Source: an uncultured Bulleidia sp. (lineage in GTDB: Bacteria; Bacillota_I; Bacilli_A; Erysipelotrichales; Erysipelotrichaceae). Taken from it: DNA of 64,000 nucleotides. Below, piece after piece: positions 1-8,612 of the stretch (the first letter of the stretch is position 1; each line of letters opens with the position of its first letter). Below the pieces are notes generated by a model that saw only the letters and a program-made list of their open reading frames with translations, was not told the origin of the DNA and searched no databases. Both the position numbers and the translations under genes were made by a program. The DNA lies in NCBI GenBank assembly GCA_934725105.1, contig CAKVBD010000006.1, positions 10,321 through 74,320 on the forward strand, read 5' to 3'.

Positions 1-767
1 TTGAGCTTTTCACGCGTTTGTTTTGCCTGCATCATTCCATTTTCTGTTAATGGAGAATCACATTGTCCCTGCAGACGATGCAGTACATTAAAATGTGTTT
101 CACCATGTCGAACAAGATAATACGATACTGTTTTAGGAAAGTGTTTTTCTCTAAATTCTTCTGCACTGACTGGCTCTTCTTTCATTGCCCAGACACCATC
201 TTCATACGTAAACACACAGATACCACAATTTGGCATCCAAGGTTTTCCTTCCGCATTTCTTCTTTCAACATATGCATGCTGGTCAAAGTTTAATAATGTT
301 TTCATTAGATGCATAATAAAACTGCCATGAGATACAATCAGAACATTGTCATTATCATTACAATCTTCCAGAATTTCAGAAAATGCTTTTCTTGTTCTTT
401 GATCAAAGATTTCTGTTGATTCGCCATGATACTCTCTCCAGTCATCTCTCATCGCATCTCCCCAAATCTTACTTTTAAATTCATCAATTGGCTGACCATC
501 AAGATCACCAAAATCAAATTCCTTTAATCCTTTTTTATCAATCAATGAAACGTCATGATACTGACAGATAATTTTCGCAGTATCTAATGCGCGCTCACTA
601 GATGAAGTATATGCATGTTGAAATGACACTTGTCTTAAAACAGATGCAATTTCTTTTGCATCTTCAATGCCTTGTTCCGTTAATGGAGAATCGCACATTC
701 CCTGCATTCTTCCAAGGCGATTAAACAGTGTCTGTCCATGTCTGACATAATAAAAGTTAACTTTCAT
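1..767 (-). CDS. Tandem histidine phosphatase (phosphoglycerate mutase-like), partial
   Basis: Open for 255 codons from ATG at 767 to the window edge; the 3' end lies outside. Residues 1-200 form a complete histidine phosphatase domain: the RHG motif has R9 and phospho-acceptor H10, with SSERA near 56-60, E83, and a C-terminal SHGS motif with H147. A second domain then begins at about residue 215, with VRHGET (R220, H221) and a QGQCDSPLTENG stretch that nearly repeats QGMCDSPLTEQG of the first domain. The family removes phosphate from small metabolites or acts as a mutase; the substrate cannot be read here. GAGGAAC precedes the ATG by about 9 nt. The gene follows the P-loop kinase gene after a terminator. 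A fused duplication is unusual, as most family members have one domain of about 200 residues. Confidence 0.85.
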   Translation of the reverse strand, partial: MKVNFYYVRHGQTLFNRLGRMQGMCDSPLTEQGIEDAKEIASVLRQVSFQHAYTSSSERALDTAKIICQYHDVSLIDKKGLKEFDFGDLDGQPIDEFKSKIWGDAMRDDWREYHGESTEIFDQRTRKAFSEILEDCNDNDNVLIVSHGSFIMHLMKTLLNFDQHAYVERRNAEGKPWMPNCGICVFTYEDGVWAMKEEPVSAEEFREKHFPKTVSYYLVRHGETHFNVLHRLQGQCDSPLTENGMMQAKQTREKL

Positions 768-789
768 ACTTATTTGTTCCTCACATCAC

Positions 790-795
790 ATTGTA
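790..795 (-). promoter_or_regulatory. -10 box for the histidine phosphatase gene
   Basis: TACAAT on the minus strand just after the upstream terminator, about 22 nt before the ATG, leaving room for a GAGGAAC ribosome site. No clear -35 is visible, and the T-tract of the terminator occupies that position. Confidence 0.4.
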
Positions 796-830
796 CTAAA
801 AAACAGAAGAAATAATTTACCATTCTTCTG
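796..830 (-). terminator. Rho-independent terminator of the kinase gene
   Basis: Minus strand: CAGAAGAA paired with TTCTTCTG around an 11-nt loop, then a T6 tract. The stem overlaps the stop codon of the P-loop kinase gene. Confidence 0.75.
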
Positions 831-1383
831 CTTTTATACAAATATTACAAATTCTTTCGAAACGACAAGATGAAAAATATGTTTCTTCTAGTGGAATCCA
901 TCGATTGATAAAATCTTCATATCTCCCAGGATTTCTTTCATAGATTCTTTTTCGCTGCATATTTGGATCAATGGTCAAATAAATCATATAGTCGTAATAC
1001 TTCCGTAATGAGTGATGCATTGCATATGATCCTTCCACAATCGTTACATGTGTTTGCTTTACAATTCTTTTTTCTTTTACTGACATTGTCTGACAATCAA
1101 ATGGAGCAAATACAATATCTTCATCTGAATGTAGTTTTGATGCAATTTCTTCAATGAAACGTTCTCGATCAACGTTTCCACCAATTTCAGATAATCTTTC
1201 TTTCGTTCGCTGCTCTTTTCTTAGAAAATAATCATCCATATGAAATACATTCGCATGAAAGTACTGTGCCAGTTTTTCTGCCAATGTTGTTTTCCCTGAT
1301 GCACATCTGCCGTCAATTGCGATAACAATATAGTCTTGTTTGATTGATTCGATTTCCTCTATGATTTGCTTTATTTTATCCAT
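817..1383 (-). CDS. P-loop nucleoside/uridine kinase-like protein
   Basis: 188 residues. IAIDGRCASGKTT near residues 20-32 is a Walker A motif in the style of uridine kinases and AAA-type small-molecule kinases, followed by DDYF, which in that family contacts the substrate. An ERNPGRYEDFINRW segment near the C-terminus resembles a LID region. The product probably phosphorylates a small molecule such as a nucleoside; the substrate is unassigned. The longer reading from a TTG at 1404 is rejected because it would include a TATAAT -10 box (1393-1398). The ATG at 1383 lies 9 nt after that box, so the mRNA has almost no leader and no ribosome site. It follows the ECF S-component gene but appears to have its own promoter. 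Confidence 0.75.
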   Translation of the reverse strand: MDKIKQIIEEIESIKQDYIVIAIDGRCASGKTTLAEKLAQYFHANVFHMDDYFLRKEQRTKERLSEIGGNVDRERFIEEIASKLHSDEDIVFAPFDCQTMSVKEKRIVKQTHVTIVEGSYAMHHSLRKYYDYMIYLTIDPNMQRKRIYERNPGRYEDFINRWIPLEETYFSSCRFERICNICIKAEEW

Positions 1384-1392
1384 ACTTGTTGC

Positions 1393-1398
1393 ATTATA
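1393..1398 (-). promoter_or_regulatory. Extended -10 promoter of the P-loop kinase gene
   Basis: TGG followed by TATAAT on the minus strand (extended -10). The start ATG begins 9 nt downstream, which predicts a leaderless or nearly leaderless mRNA. A TTGAGA lies 19 nt upstream as a possible -35. Confidence 0.5.
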
Positions 1399-1427
1399 CC
1401 ACAAGAGAAATCACACTTCTCAAAAAC

Positions 1428-1937
1428 TTATTTCAAAACTTTCTTTACTGCCATGCAAACAGTTGGAATCACTAATAGATGCATCACAATTCCTGGGAAT
1501 GTAGAAACAAAATACGCTGCTGCCCACATCTGCAGAGAATAATTACCCAGACCTAAAATGATAGCCTGTATCATGCCACCAGCAACTCTACCAAGAACCA
1601 TTGCGATAATCAAAGAAGCATAGATCTTTACACCATCTTTCTTTTCCTTCAATACACGCACCATAATACCTGTTACAATTGCATACACAGGTAATTCAAA
1701 ACACATCGCAATTAATGTATTTCCCTGTGGCATACCAGTGATCATAGAATTCAAGATTGGACAAAGAACACCAACAATTGCACCTTCCATTGGACCTAAC
1801 ACTAACCCGCCAATCAAGGCAGGCATATGTAATGGTGAAAATAACATTCCTCCTGGAATTCCATGGAATGCATATGGCAATACAAGACCTAATGCCAAAA
1901 GCATTGCCATGACTGTAATTCTTTTTGTCTGTTTCAT
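1428..1937 (-). CDS. ECF transporter S component (substrate unknown)
   Basis: 169 residues, almost entirely hydrophobic, with about five or six membrane segments and positive ends. This size and the pattern LALGLVLPYAFHGIPGG, SPLHMPALIGG, TGMP and SLIIAMVLGR match the membrane-bound substrate-binding (S) subunits of energy-coupling factor vitamin and metal importers. The ATPase and T subunits are not encoded nearby, so it must share a module made elsewhere (group II arrangement). It is clearly homologous to the protein at 53881-54393, with the FHxIP and PxHxP histidines conserved in both. The gene lies 12 nt after the ferredoxin-type aldo/keto reductase gene and probably shares its mRNA. The transported compound cannot be deduced. 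Confidence 0.8.
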   Translation of the reverse strand: MKQTKRITVMAMLLALGLVLPYAFHGIPGGMLFSPLHMPALIGGLVLGPMEGAIVGVLCPILNSMITGMPQGNTLIAMCFELPVYAIVTGIMVRVLKEKKDGVKIYASLIIAMVLGRVAGGMIQAIILGLGNYSLQMWAAAYFVSTFPGIVMHLLVIPTVCMAVKKVLK

Positions 1938-1949
1938 TTTGTATTCCTT

Positions 1950-3074
1950 TTATTTATCAAATTCTTTCGCAACTTCTTTGAGCAATTCTCTGATTTGTAA
2001 ATGTTGTGGACAAACTCTTTCACACAAACCACATTTCAAACATTCACTTGCCTTTGCATGACCATTTGTCGTCAGAACATTGTTGTAATAATAATCTGCA
2101 TTCCAGTCACCAAATGTTTTCTTTGTGTTATATGTAGAAAAAATATCAGGAATACGAATATTCTTTGGACAATGATTTTCTTCTACACAATAATGACATG
2201 CAGTACAAGGAATCATGTTGTGACTATGAAATGCTTCCGCAACTTTCTCTACAGCCGTAAATTCTTCTTCCGTAAATGGTTTGAAATCCTTCATGAAAGA
2301 TACATTATCTTCCATTTGCACTAAATCAGACATTCCAGATAAAACAACTTTTATATTTTTAAATGAAGCTGCAAAACGAATTGCATAAGATGCATTCGAT
2401 CCACCATGTAATGCATCCAAAATACTTTGTGCATCTTCTGGAAGCTTTACAAGGTTTCCACCTTTGACAGGTTCCATTACCAATACAGGTTTATCATGCT
2501 TTTCACACACTTCATATACAAGTTTTGACTGTACAGATAAGTCATTATAATCCAAATAGTTAAACTGAATCTGAACAATTTCAATGTCAGGATATTCGGT
2601 TAATATCTGATCAAGAACTTCTGCACGATCATGGAAAGAAATTCCAACATGTTTCACTTTTCCTTCTTTCTTTAATGCAAATGCTGTTTCATATGCTTTA
2701 CATCTTTTGAACTTTTCAAATTCCCTAGCATTCTGTGCATGCATTAAATAAAAGTCAAAATAATCAACACCAGCATTTTCTAACTGTTCTTCAAACAACG
2801 GACGAATATCTTCATTTGTCTGAAAGAAAGAACCTGTTAATTTATCCGTCAAAATGTATTCATCCCGACGATGTCTTGATGATAAACAAGTCTTAACAGC
2901 TTTTTCACTCTTTCCATTCAAATATCCATGTGCTGTATCAAAATAATTAAACCCATTCTCAATAAAGTAATCTACCATTTTACATGTTTCATCAACATCC
3001 ACTTCTTCATCTTTCATTGGTAGACGCATCATTCCAAAACCTAATTTTTTCTGAATTTCATTAAATACTTCCAT
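1950..3074 (-). CDS. Aldo/keto reductase with C-terminal 4Fe-4S domain
   Basis: About 374 residues. The first 270 form an aldo/keto reductase TIM barrel (YFDTAHGY with catalytic Asp and Tyr, TDKL with the Lys, MHAQ with the His). The last 90 hold two cysteine clusters, CTACHYC...CPKNI and CLKCGLCERVCPQ, which are bacterial ferredoxin-type 4Fe-4S sites. Such fusions are common in anaerobes and probably link carbonyl reduction to an iron-sulfur electron donor. The start is placed at 3074 because GGAGG lies five bases before that ATG. The ATG at 3086, which overlaps the stop of the MATE gene, has no ribosome site. It is in a leftward operon with the MATE exporter and the second aldo/keto reductase. 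Confidence 0.85.
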   Translation of the reverse strand: MEVFNEIQKKLGFGMMRLPMKDEEVDVDETCKMVDYFIENGFNYFDTAHGYLNGKSEKAVKTCLSSRHRRDEYILTDKLTGSFFQTNEDIRPLFEEQLENAGVDYFDFYLMHAQNAREFEKFKRCKAYETAFALKKEGKVKHVGISFHDRAEVLDQILTEYPDIEIVQIQFNYLDYNDLSVQSKLVYEVCEKHDKPVLVMEPVKGGNLVKLPEDAQSILDALHGGSNASYAIRFAASFKNIKVVLSGMSDLVQMEDNVSFMKDFKPFTEEEFTAVEKVAEAFHSHNMIPCTACHYCVEENHCPKNIRIPDIFSTYNTKKTFGDWNADYYYNNVLTTNGHAKASECLKCGLCERVCPQHLQIRELLKEVAKEFDK

Positions 3075-3085
3075 CGTATCCTCCA

Positions 3086-4411
3086 TTAAATCACTTTAAA
3101 TTCCAGCCATTTCTCTGAACGATATCTGCAGTAGAAGATTACTGCACGAATTGTCCAGTCCAGACACATCGCAAATGCAATTCCAATTACACCTAAATTC
3201 AAATAAATAGCAAATATGATTGAGAAGACAAATCTACCAAGCAATGTTGAAGCAATGGATACAAACATCGTAAACTTCACATCACCTGCTGCACGTAATC
3301 CATTGCTCAATGGTCCAGAAATTGGATATACAATTGCATTAAATACATTGTGAATTACAACCAGATAGAAAATCAATTGAATCGTCTCACTGGAAAGCTG
3401 ATAAAAATGCATTAACAATGGTGTCAAAACTAAAACAAATGCATTCCATGTAATCGATAACACAATGGCAAGTTTATTCAATTTCCTGAAATAATATTTA
3501 GCCTGTTCTTTATCACCATTTCCCATACACTGCCCAATCACAGTAATATAGACAGGTCCAAGTGTTGCGCCCACTAGCGCTGCGAGTGACCAGATACTTT
3601 GTGCAACCCCATTTGCGGCAATCTGGTATGTGCCAAATAACGCAACAACACTACTCAACGCAACTTTTACAAACTGAAAGATTCCGTTTTCAATCCCATT
3701 CGGAACCGCAATACTTAATACTCTTTTCAATATATCTGCATCAAATGTAAAGATATCTTTTGTTGTGTAGTATGTTGTCTGATCATTTTTAAAGCAAAGA
3801 TTTGTAATGACAACAGCGCTGAATGCTCTAGCAATTAACGAAGGAATCGCAACACCAGCTACCCCAGCATGTAAAACAAATACACCAATACAGTTACCAA
3901 TCACATTAATCACATTAGATGCCAAAGATACATACATTGTTGTCTTTGTCTTTCCCATAGAACGGAACAAAGATGCTCCTGCATTATAAATCGCAATAAA
4001 TGGATAAGATAAAGCAGAAAGAACAATATATGTAATACAGGCATTCATAACATCTGTATCCACTCTTCCAAACAAAGCAGATAGTATTGGTTTATGAAAT
4101 ACTAGAACAATACATGACAGTACAATGGAGAACATTGTTGAAAACATCAACAACTGAGAAGAAGAACGTACACTATTCTTCTGATCTTTGTTTCCAATAT
4201 ATTGTGAAATGACGACAGCTCCACCAGAAGCAAGCGCAGTAAACAGATAAATGAATATCGTATTGAAACTATTCACCAGGGAAACACCAGATACCGCTGC
4301 TTCTCCAACATAAGAAACAATAAACGTATCCATAATTCCAACAAGCATCACAAGCAATTGTTCAAAGAACAACGGAACGATCATATTCTTCAAATCCTGG
4401 TTACTAAACAT
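3086..4411 (-). CDS. MATE family multidrug exporter
   Basis: 441 residues with twelve predicted membrane segments. The N-terminal half begins MIVPLFFEQLLVMLVGIMDTFIVSYVGEAA, read here as segments, with the typical MATE features of a GEAAVSGVS loop and an ISQYIGN motif near residue 70. Members exchange Na+ or H+ for drugs or toxic metabolites across the plasma membrane. The start codon overlaps the stop of the upstream aldo/keto reductase (TAATG), so the two are translationally coupled. Sitting between two reductases under a divergent LysR regulator, it probably exports a reactive or reduced compound; that is inference. Confidence 0.9.
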   Translation of the reverse strand: MFSNQDLKNMIVPLFFEQLLVMLVGIMDTFIVSYVGEAAVSGVSLVNSFNTIFIYLFTALASGGAVVISQYIGNKDQKNSVRSSSQLLMFSTMFSIVLSCIVLVFHKPILSALFGRVDTDVMNACITYIVLSALSYPFIAIYNAGASLFRSMGKTKTTMYVSLASNVINVIGNCIGVFVLHAGVAGVAIPSLIARAFSAVVITNLCFKNDQTTYYTTKDIFTFDADILKRVLSIAVPNGIENGIFQFVKVALSSVVALFGTYQIAANGVAQSIWSLAALVGATLGPVYITVIGQCMGNGDKEQAKYYFRKLNKLAIVLSITWNAFVLVLTPLLMHFYQLSSETIQLIFYLVVIHNVFNAIVYPISGPLSNGLRAAGDVKFTMFVSIASTLLGRFVFSIIFAIYLNLGVIGIAFAMCLDWTIRAVIFYCRYRSEKWLEFKVI

Positions 4412-5280
4412 TAATCATGGATCTTTCTAGATACGACCATTTTTACAAAGTCTGTATCAAAATGCTTTACAGCTGTTCCAACATAGCCTTTATCCAAAGA
4501 TGAAATCTGATGCATTTCTTCTTCTCTCAACGTAAAATCCCAAATATCCATATTTTCTTTGATACGTTCAATATGTGTTGATTTTGGAATCACAACAACA
4601 CCTCTTTGAACATTCCATCTAAGCATTACCTGTCCAATACTCTTGTTGTGCTTTTCAGCAATTTCCTTCAATACTTCATTATTGAAAGCATCATATCTTC
4701 CACCACCAAGCGGAGCCCATGCTTCTGCCTGTATATGATATTCATTCATAATTTCTAATGCATGAGGCTGTGTAAAGAATGGGTGTAATTCAACCTGGTT
4801 GACTGCAGGTGTAATTTCTACAACAGAACAAAAATTCACTAATGTATGTGGATAGAAATTAGATACACCAATCGCTTTCAACTTACCTTCTTTATATGCA
4901 TCTTCCATTGCACGATATGCACTGAAATAATCTCCCATTGCCTGATGCAAAAGATAGAGATCCAAATATTCCAGACCAGTCTTTTCTAAAGAAGCATCAA
5001 TTGCCTTCTTTGCGGAATCATAGTCTTTCATATCCTGCACCCACATCTTAGATGTGATAAATAATTCTTCTCGTGTACAAATTCCTTCACGGATTGCTTC
5101 TCTTACCGCTTCTCCTACTGCATCTTCATTTGTATAAGAGGCTGCAGTATCAATCAAACGATATCCAGCTTTGATTGCCTCTAATACAGATTGCCTGCAT
5201 TCTTCTTTGTCTCTGACCTGAAATACACCAAAACCTTCCATCGGCATTTTCAATCCATTATTTAATGTTGTATATTCCAT
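4411..5280 (-). CDS. Aldo/keto reductase (2,5-diketogluconate reductase type)
   Basis: 289 residues. The catalytic tetrad can be placed at D44 and Y49 (LIDTAASY), K78 (TSKMW) and H112 (LLHQ). GVSNF near residue 143 and IPKSTHIERIKEN near 235 are the family's signature and NADPH-binding segments. It reduces aldehydes or ketones with NADPH in the cytoplasm; the physiological substrate is unknown. It is the first gene of a leftward operon (reductase, MATE, Fe-S reductase, ECF S component). AGAGG precedes the ATG. The promoter lies in the 100-bp gap shared with the divergent LysR gene. Confidence 0.9.
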   Translation of the reverse strand: MEYTTLNNGLKMPMEGFGVFQVRDKEECRQSVLEAIKAGYRLIDTAASYTNEDAVGEAVREAIREGICTREELFITSKMWVQDMKDYDSAKKAIDASLEKTGLEYLDLYLLHQAMGDYFSAYRAMEDAYKEGKLKAIGVSNFYPHTLVNFCSVVEITPAVNQVELHPFFTQPHALEIMNEYHIQAEAWAPLGGGRYDAFNNEVLKEIAEKHNKSIGQVMLRWNVQRGVVVIPKSTHIERIKENMDIWDFTLREEEMHQISSLDKGYVGTAVKHFDTDFVKMVVSRKIHD

Positions 5281-5379
5281 TTGTTATACCTCTCTTTCAA
5301 TCCATAGAATAGTAGCTTAAAGCAAAGAAGTACAATATCAAACATGCATTGTGCTATACTAAAAATGAATAGAGGACGT
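5281..5379. promoter_or_regulatory. Divergent promoter region, LysR gene and reductase/MATE operon
   Basis: On the plus strand, TGC followed by TATACT (5355-5360) is an extended -10 for the LysR gene. On the minus strand, TTGTAC and TATTCT separated by 18 bp form a candidate promoter for the reductase operon. The face-to-face layout is typical of LysR regulators, which bind between their own gene and the target. Confidence 0.5.
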
Positions 5380-6234
5380 ATGGATCTACACGTATTAGAA
5401 ATACTATTAGCATTCAAAAAATACGGTACACTTTCAAGTACCGCAGAAGCTTTGCATATCTCTCAGCCAACATTAACAAGAAATATGCAGGCATTAGAAA
5501 AGGAAGTTGATGTTCCTATTTTTATTCATGGGAAAAACTCTTTAAAACTCAATGAAAATGGAGAATTTCTCGTAAAAGAAAGCGAAAAGCTGCTTCATTC
5601 ATATGACGAAATGATTCAAAATCTTCATCTTTTAGATGATTCGTTACGGGTGATTCATATTGGATATAGTGCACCTGGACCCAAAGTTGTTTATGAATCT
5701 TTCATTCAATCATACTATCCAACTTCGAAAATCATCTGGACATCAAATGATCATGAAAATGAATTATTAGAAGGATTGTCAAAACATACATATGATTTCA
5801 TATTCATTCAAAAACAGACAGTATCTAAAGATTTATATTCTAAATCTTGTCTAAAAGAGCAATTATTTACATGCGTTGAAAAAGATCATCCATTTATGAA
5901 ATATAAAAATGGTATTACGTTTGAACAAATGGATGGACACACATATCTACAGATTGAAGATGTAGGTATCTGGAAAGATATCAAAGCCAAGAATATGCCT
6001 CACTCCAAAATCATCACACAAAAAGATAGAGAAGACTTAACTGCGCTCATCAACAGCAGCTCTCTACCTTGCTTTGTATCTAATATTACAAACGAAAGCA
6101 ACAGAAGATACCCAAATCGCATCCGTATTCCAATTATTGATCCAGATGCAACAAGAGAATTCATCATTGTGACTCCAAGAAAATCAATTTCTCGTTTTTC
6201 AAAGTTTCTATCAGAAGTAAAAACAATCAAGTAA
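5380..6234 (+). CDS. LysR family transcriptional regulator
   Basis: 284 residues. An N-terminal winged helix-turn-helix occupies about residues 1-60 (FKKYGTLSSTAEALHISQPT, then TRNMQALE). It is followed by a substrate-binding-like effector domain beginning VIHIGYSAPG near residue 88. The start is taken as the ATG at 5380, preceded by AGAGGA. The earlier ATG codons at 5344 and 5364 lie upstream of, or only 3 nt after, the TATACT -10 box and so would not be usefully transcribed. It is divergent from the aldo/keto reductase-MATE operon and probably controls it in response to a small-molecule inducer. It ends in a strong terminator. Confidence 0.88.
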   Translation: MDLHVLEILLAFKKYGTLSSTAEALHISQPTLTRNMQALEKEVDVPIFIHGKNSLKLNENGEFLVKESEKLLHSYDEMIQNLHLLDDSLRVIHIGYSAPGPKVVYESFIQSYYPTSKIIWTSNDHENELLEGLSKHTYDFIFIQKQTVSKDLYSKSCLKEQLFTCVEKDHPFMKYKNGITFEQMDGHTYLQIEDVGIWKDIKAKNMPHSKIITQKDREDLTALINSSSLPCFVSNITNESNRRYPNRIRIPIIDPDATREFIIVTPRKSISRFSKFLSEVKTIK

Positions 6235-6270
6235 GAGAAAAGACCCATACGGGTCTTTCTCTTTTTTCTA
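6234..6270. terminator. Terminator after the LysR gene
   Basis: AGAAAAGACCC and GGGTCTTTCTCT pair around ATAC, followed by T6. The stem is also flanked by A residues on the other side, so it may work in both directions. Confidence 0.8.
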
Positions 6271-6403
6271 AAATTCATTAAGGGGATAGAAATCACTGAA
6301 TGATGTTTAGGGGTTTACATTATTCAGGGCAGATCATTCCTGCATCTATAATATAGTGAACATCTGTCTGATAATTATGGCATCTATTTGTGAAATTATG
6401 TGA

Positions 6404-7045
6404 TTAGGCATTTCCCTGTGCTTTCATAAACACAGATAAGATCCAGTCACTGTTAATGCAAGGAAATTGTTCCTCTTCAATTTCAAACATTTCTTTATTT
6501 GCTTCCAGTTCATCATGCAATCCACTCACTGGAATTAAGAATGACATTCCTTTATCATCCATACGAATATCAATTTTCATTACATCATCTTTCGTATAGA
6601 CATAATCAATTGACGTTACATCTTCCGCTTTTCCTTTTCTACTATCAAGGAAATCAATGAAACTGTCATATTTTGCAAGTTCTACCGCAATATCATTTGC
6701 ACCATCTTCAAAGATCTGAATCTTTTCAACAAACTCTTTAACCGTAGCACATCTTCTCAATGTATATCCCTTTGCAATCAAAGGTTTCGCAAAAGAAGAT
6801 AAATCACCCAATTCCTTTGCGGATACCCAGATAATAAAACGATGTTCTGGATCTTCATACAACAAAGGATTCTGAATCATAAAATCACTATGACAATGTG
6901 GACAGGAATGTCTAAATACATCACCAGACATACATCTTTCTTTCAAATCAGGATCATTGAATACATTGACTGTATTATAGATTTCCACATCAAATTCTTT
7001 TCCACAATATGGACATGTATACTTGATTGTTTCGCTATTACTCAT
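6404..7045 (-). CDS. CpXC domain protein
   Basis: 213 residues. Two CPxC motifs at the N-terminus (CPYCGKEF at about residue 10 and CPHCHSDF near 49) make a split zinc-ribbon, the hallmark of the CpXC domain family. The remainder is acidic and mixed alpha/beta with no membrane segment or signal peptide. The family's biochemical role is not established. GGAGG precedes the ATG. It lies 10 bp after the uncharacterised gene at 7056-7757 and is probably co-transcribed with it; both proteins are acidic and cytoplasmic. About 170 bp between it and the LysR gene hold only the LysR terminator. Confidence 0.75.
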   Translation of the reverse strand: MSNSETIKYTCPYCGKEFDVEIYNTVNVFNDPDLKERCMSGDVFRHSCPHCHSDFMIQNPLLYEDPEHRFIIWVSAKELGDLSSFAKPLIAKGYTLRRCATVKEFVEKIQIFEDGANDIAVELAKYDSFIDFLDSRKGKAEDVTSIDYVYTKDDVMKIDIRMDDKGMSFLIPVSGLHDELEANKEMFEIEEEQFPCINSDWILSVFMKAQGNA

Positions 7046-7055
7046 TGTGCCTCCA

Positions 7056-7757
7056 TTAATTCTTTAGTGATACTCCATGAAAGTCGATACCAATTTCATT
7101 CGTTTCCTGAATCAATTGATTCATGACTTTCTTCTGTTCTGCATCTAAATGCTCTCCCGCAAATAACACAAATAGTCTAACACCATCATTTAGATATGGC
7201 AGTGCATATACTGGTTCTCCTTCATGCACACCAATCGCATCTTTTGGCTCTTCCAACAGTGCACCAACTAAGAATGGCCCTTTGATACCAGTAATACGAA
7301 TTGGATATTCATACATGCTAAGATCATGGATCATACCAGCATATACAACATCTGGATAATATACATCACGAATTTCATCCAATCTTGCATCTTCTCTAGA
7401 TTTCAAAACATCTTCATCAATATTCTGATCCACCATTTCTAAGAAAGGCTGGTTCTTTTCAATCATATCGCGATCAGCTTCTGCAATACGCATTGTTTTA
7501 TATAAGACTTCATCGATTGTGAAATCACCAAGCATCTTCTTATTCTTTAAGCCTCTTGTACAATGCTCCCAGCTATGACCAACAGATAAAACATTGAAAT
7601 GAATCAAACCTTCTTCATCACAATATGAAGAACATAGTACATAACAATCCTTTTCTGTGATTTTCACAATATCATTGAGCTGTTCTGTTAATTCATCTGC
7701 TTCGATGGTTACATATTTATGATAATACTCTGTAAAGTTATACTCTGAAACGATCAT
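7056..7757 (-). CDS. Uncharacterised acidic cytoplasmic protein
   Basis: 233 residues, not recognised. It has no signal peptide, membrane segment or cysteine cluster, and is rich in Asp and Glu with patches such as DQNIDEDVLKSREDARLDE near residue 115. A start at 7757 is supported by GGGAG 7 nt upstream. It probably forms a two-gene unit with the CpXC protein downstream (10-bp gap), which is the only hint to its role. It could be a partner of that zinc-ribbon protein. I assign no function. Confidence 0.7.
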   Translation of the reverse strand: MIVSEYNFTEYYHKYVTIEADELTEQLNDIVKITEKDCYVLCSSYCDEEGLIHFNVLSVGHSWEHCTRGLKNKKMLGDFTIDEVLYKTMRIAEADRDMIEKNQPFLEMVDQNIDEDVLKSREDARLDEIRDVYYPDVVYAGMIHDLSMYEYPIRITGIKGPFLVGALLEEPKDAIGVHEGEPVYALPYLNDGVRLFVLFAGEHLDAEQKKVMNQLIQETNEIGIDFHGVSLKN

Positions 7758-7766
7758 AATTTTCTC

Positions 7767-7802
7767 CCAAAAAATAGGCAGAACCTAAGTCCCGCCTATT
7801 AT
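7767..7802 (-). terminator. Hairpin between the BI-1 gene and the CpXC pair
   Basis: AATAGGC and GCCTATT pair on the minus strand, followed by T6. This probably ends the BI-1 transcript. A TATAAT directly upstream of the stem could instead place the hairpin in the leader of the next mRNA. Confidence 0.6.
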
Positions 7803-7820
7803 ATCATTTTTACTCTGTGA

Positions 7821-8531
7821 TTAGTTATTGTTTGAATTTCTGCCAAAGATTCTTAATACATATAAGAAGATATTAATGAAATCCAGGTATAGTTCAAATG
7901 CGCCATAGATTGCAAGATTATCAGCTACCTGACCATATCCGCCAACACTGTAGTACATTGCCTTGATTCTCTGCATATCCCAAGCTGTCAATCCCAAGAA
8001 GATAATTACACCTAAGTAAGATAAGAATAAGCTATCTCTTAATGCTGGAATAAACATTGAAGCAATAGAAGCAATAACCAATGTAATCAATCCACCCATG
8101 AATAATGTAGAGAATTGAGACAAGTCTCTATGTGTTGTTGCACCAATGACTGCACAGCTTCCAAATAATACTGCCGCAAACAGGAATGCTCCAAATACAG
8201 AAGCTGTTGCATAAACATATACAAGTGTTGAGAATGTAAATCCTGTTAACGCTGCATAAGCAAGGAACAATAGATTTGCGGAAGAAGTTTTCATTGTTGT
8301 AATCTGACTAGATAAGCCAATGACTACACCAAACTGTGCTAGAACTAGAATAATTGTTCCAATTCCACCTGTTAAGCTGTACCAGTAGTACCATGCATTT
8401 GTAAAATAACAAACTGCTGCAACCAAAGCTGTAACAGCTAAACCTAATCCCATTTTTGTAAAAACTTTTACGAGGTATGTATTCACATCATCCTGTGCAT
8501 AACCTCTTGCCTGTGTATTAAAATTTGTCAT
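7821..8531 (-). CDS. Bax inhibitor-1 (YccA/BI-1) family membrane protein
   Basis: 236 residues with seven membrane segments and the family ending, where an acidic cluster (LTAWDMQRIKAMY) precedes a final GAFELYLDFINIFLYVLRI segment. Bacterial BI-1 proteins such as YetJ are pH-sensitive calcium leak channels. The two conserved aspartates of that pore are plausibly the Asp in TAWD and in YLDF. An almost perfect AAGGAGGTG ribosome site sets the start at the ATG at 8531; a GTG at 8540 would lie inside it. It is transcribed alone or with the gene downstream. Confidence 0.88.
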   Translation of the reverse strand: MTNFNTQARGYAQDDVNTYLVKVFTKMGLGLAVTALVAAVCYFTNAWYYWYSLTGGIGTIILVLAQFGVVIGLSSQITTMKTSSANLLFLAYAALTGFTFSTLVYVYATASVFGAFLFAAVLFGSCAVIGATTHRDLSQFSTLFMGGLITLVIASIASMFIPALRDSLFLSYLGVIIFLGLTAWDMQRIKAMYYSVGGYGQVADNLAIYGAFELYLDFINIFLYVLRIFGRNSNNN

Positions 8532-8612
8532 TTTATACACCTCCTTTTCGTAGTATATTTAATAGTTTATATGAGTTTGAACGAAAGTCAAACGACAAGC
8601 ATATGCAAATGT

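Noticed and set aside
3..293. 76-codon frame on the plus strand near the left edge
   Set aside because: It is the antisense shadow of the tandem phosphatase gene, which has clear motifs.
1384..1404. Upstream TTG start for the P-loop kinase
   Set aside because: It would place the TATAAT box and its transcription start inside the coding sequence. The ATG at 1383 fits the promoter better.
6271..6403. Small RNA or gene between LysR and CpXC genes
   Set aside because: There is no open frame with a ribosome site and no promoter-terminator pair enclosing a structured segment.
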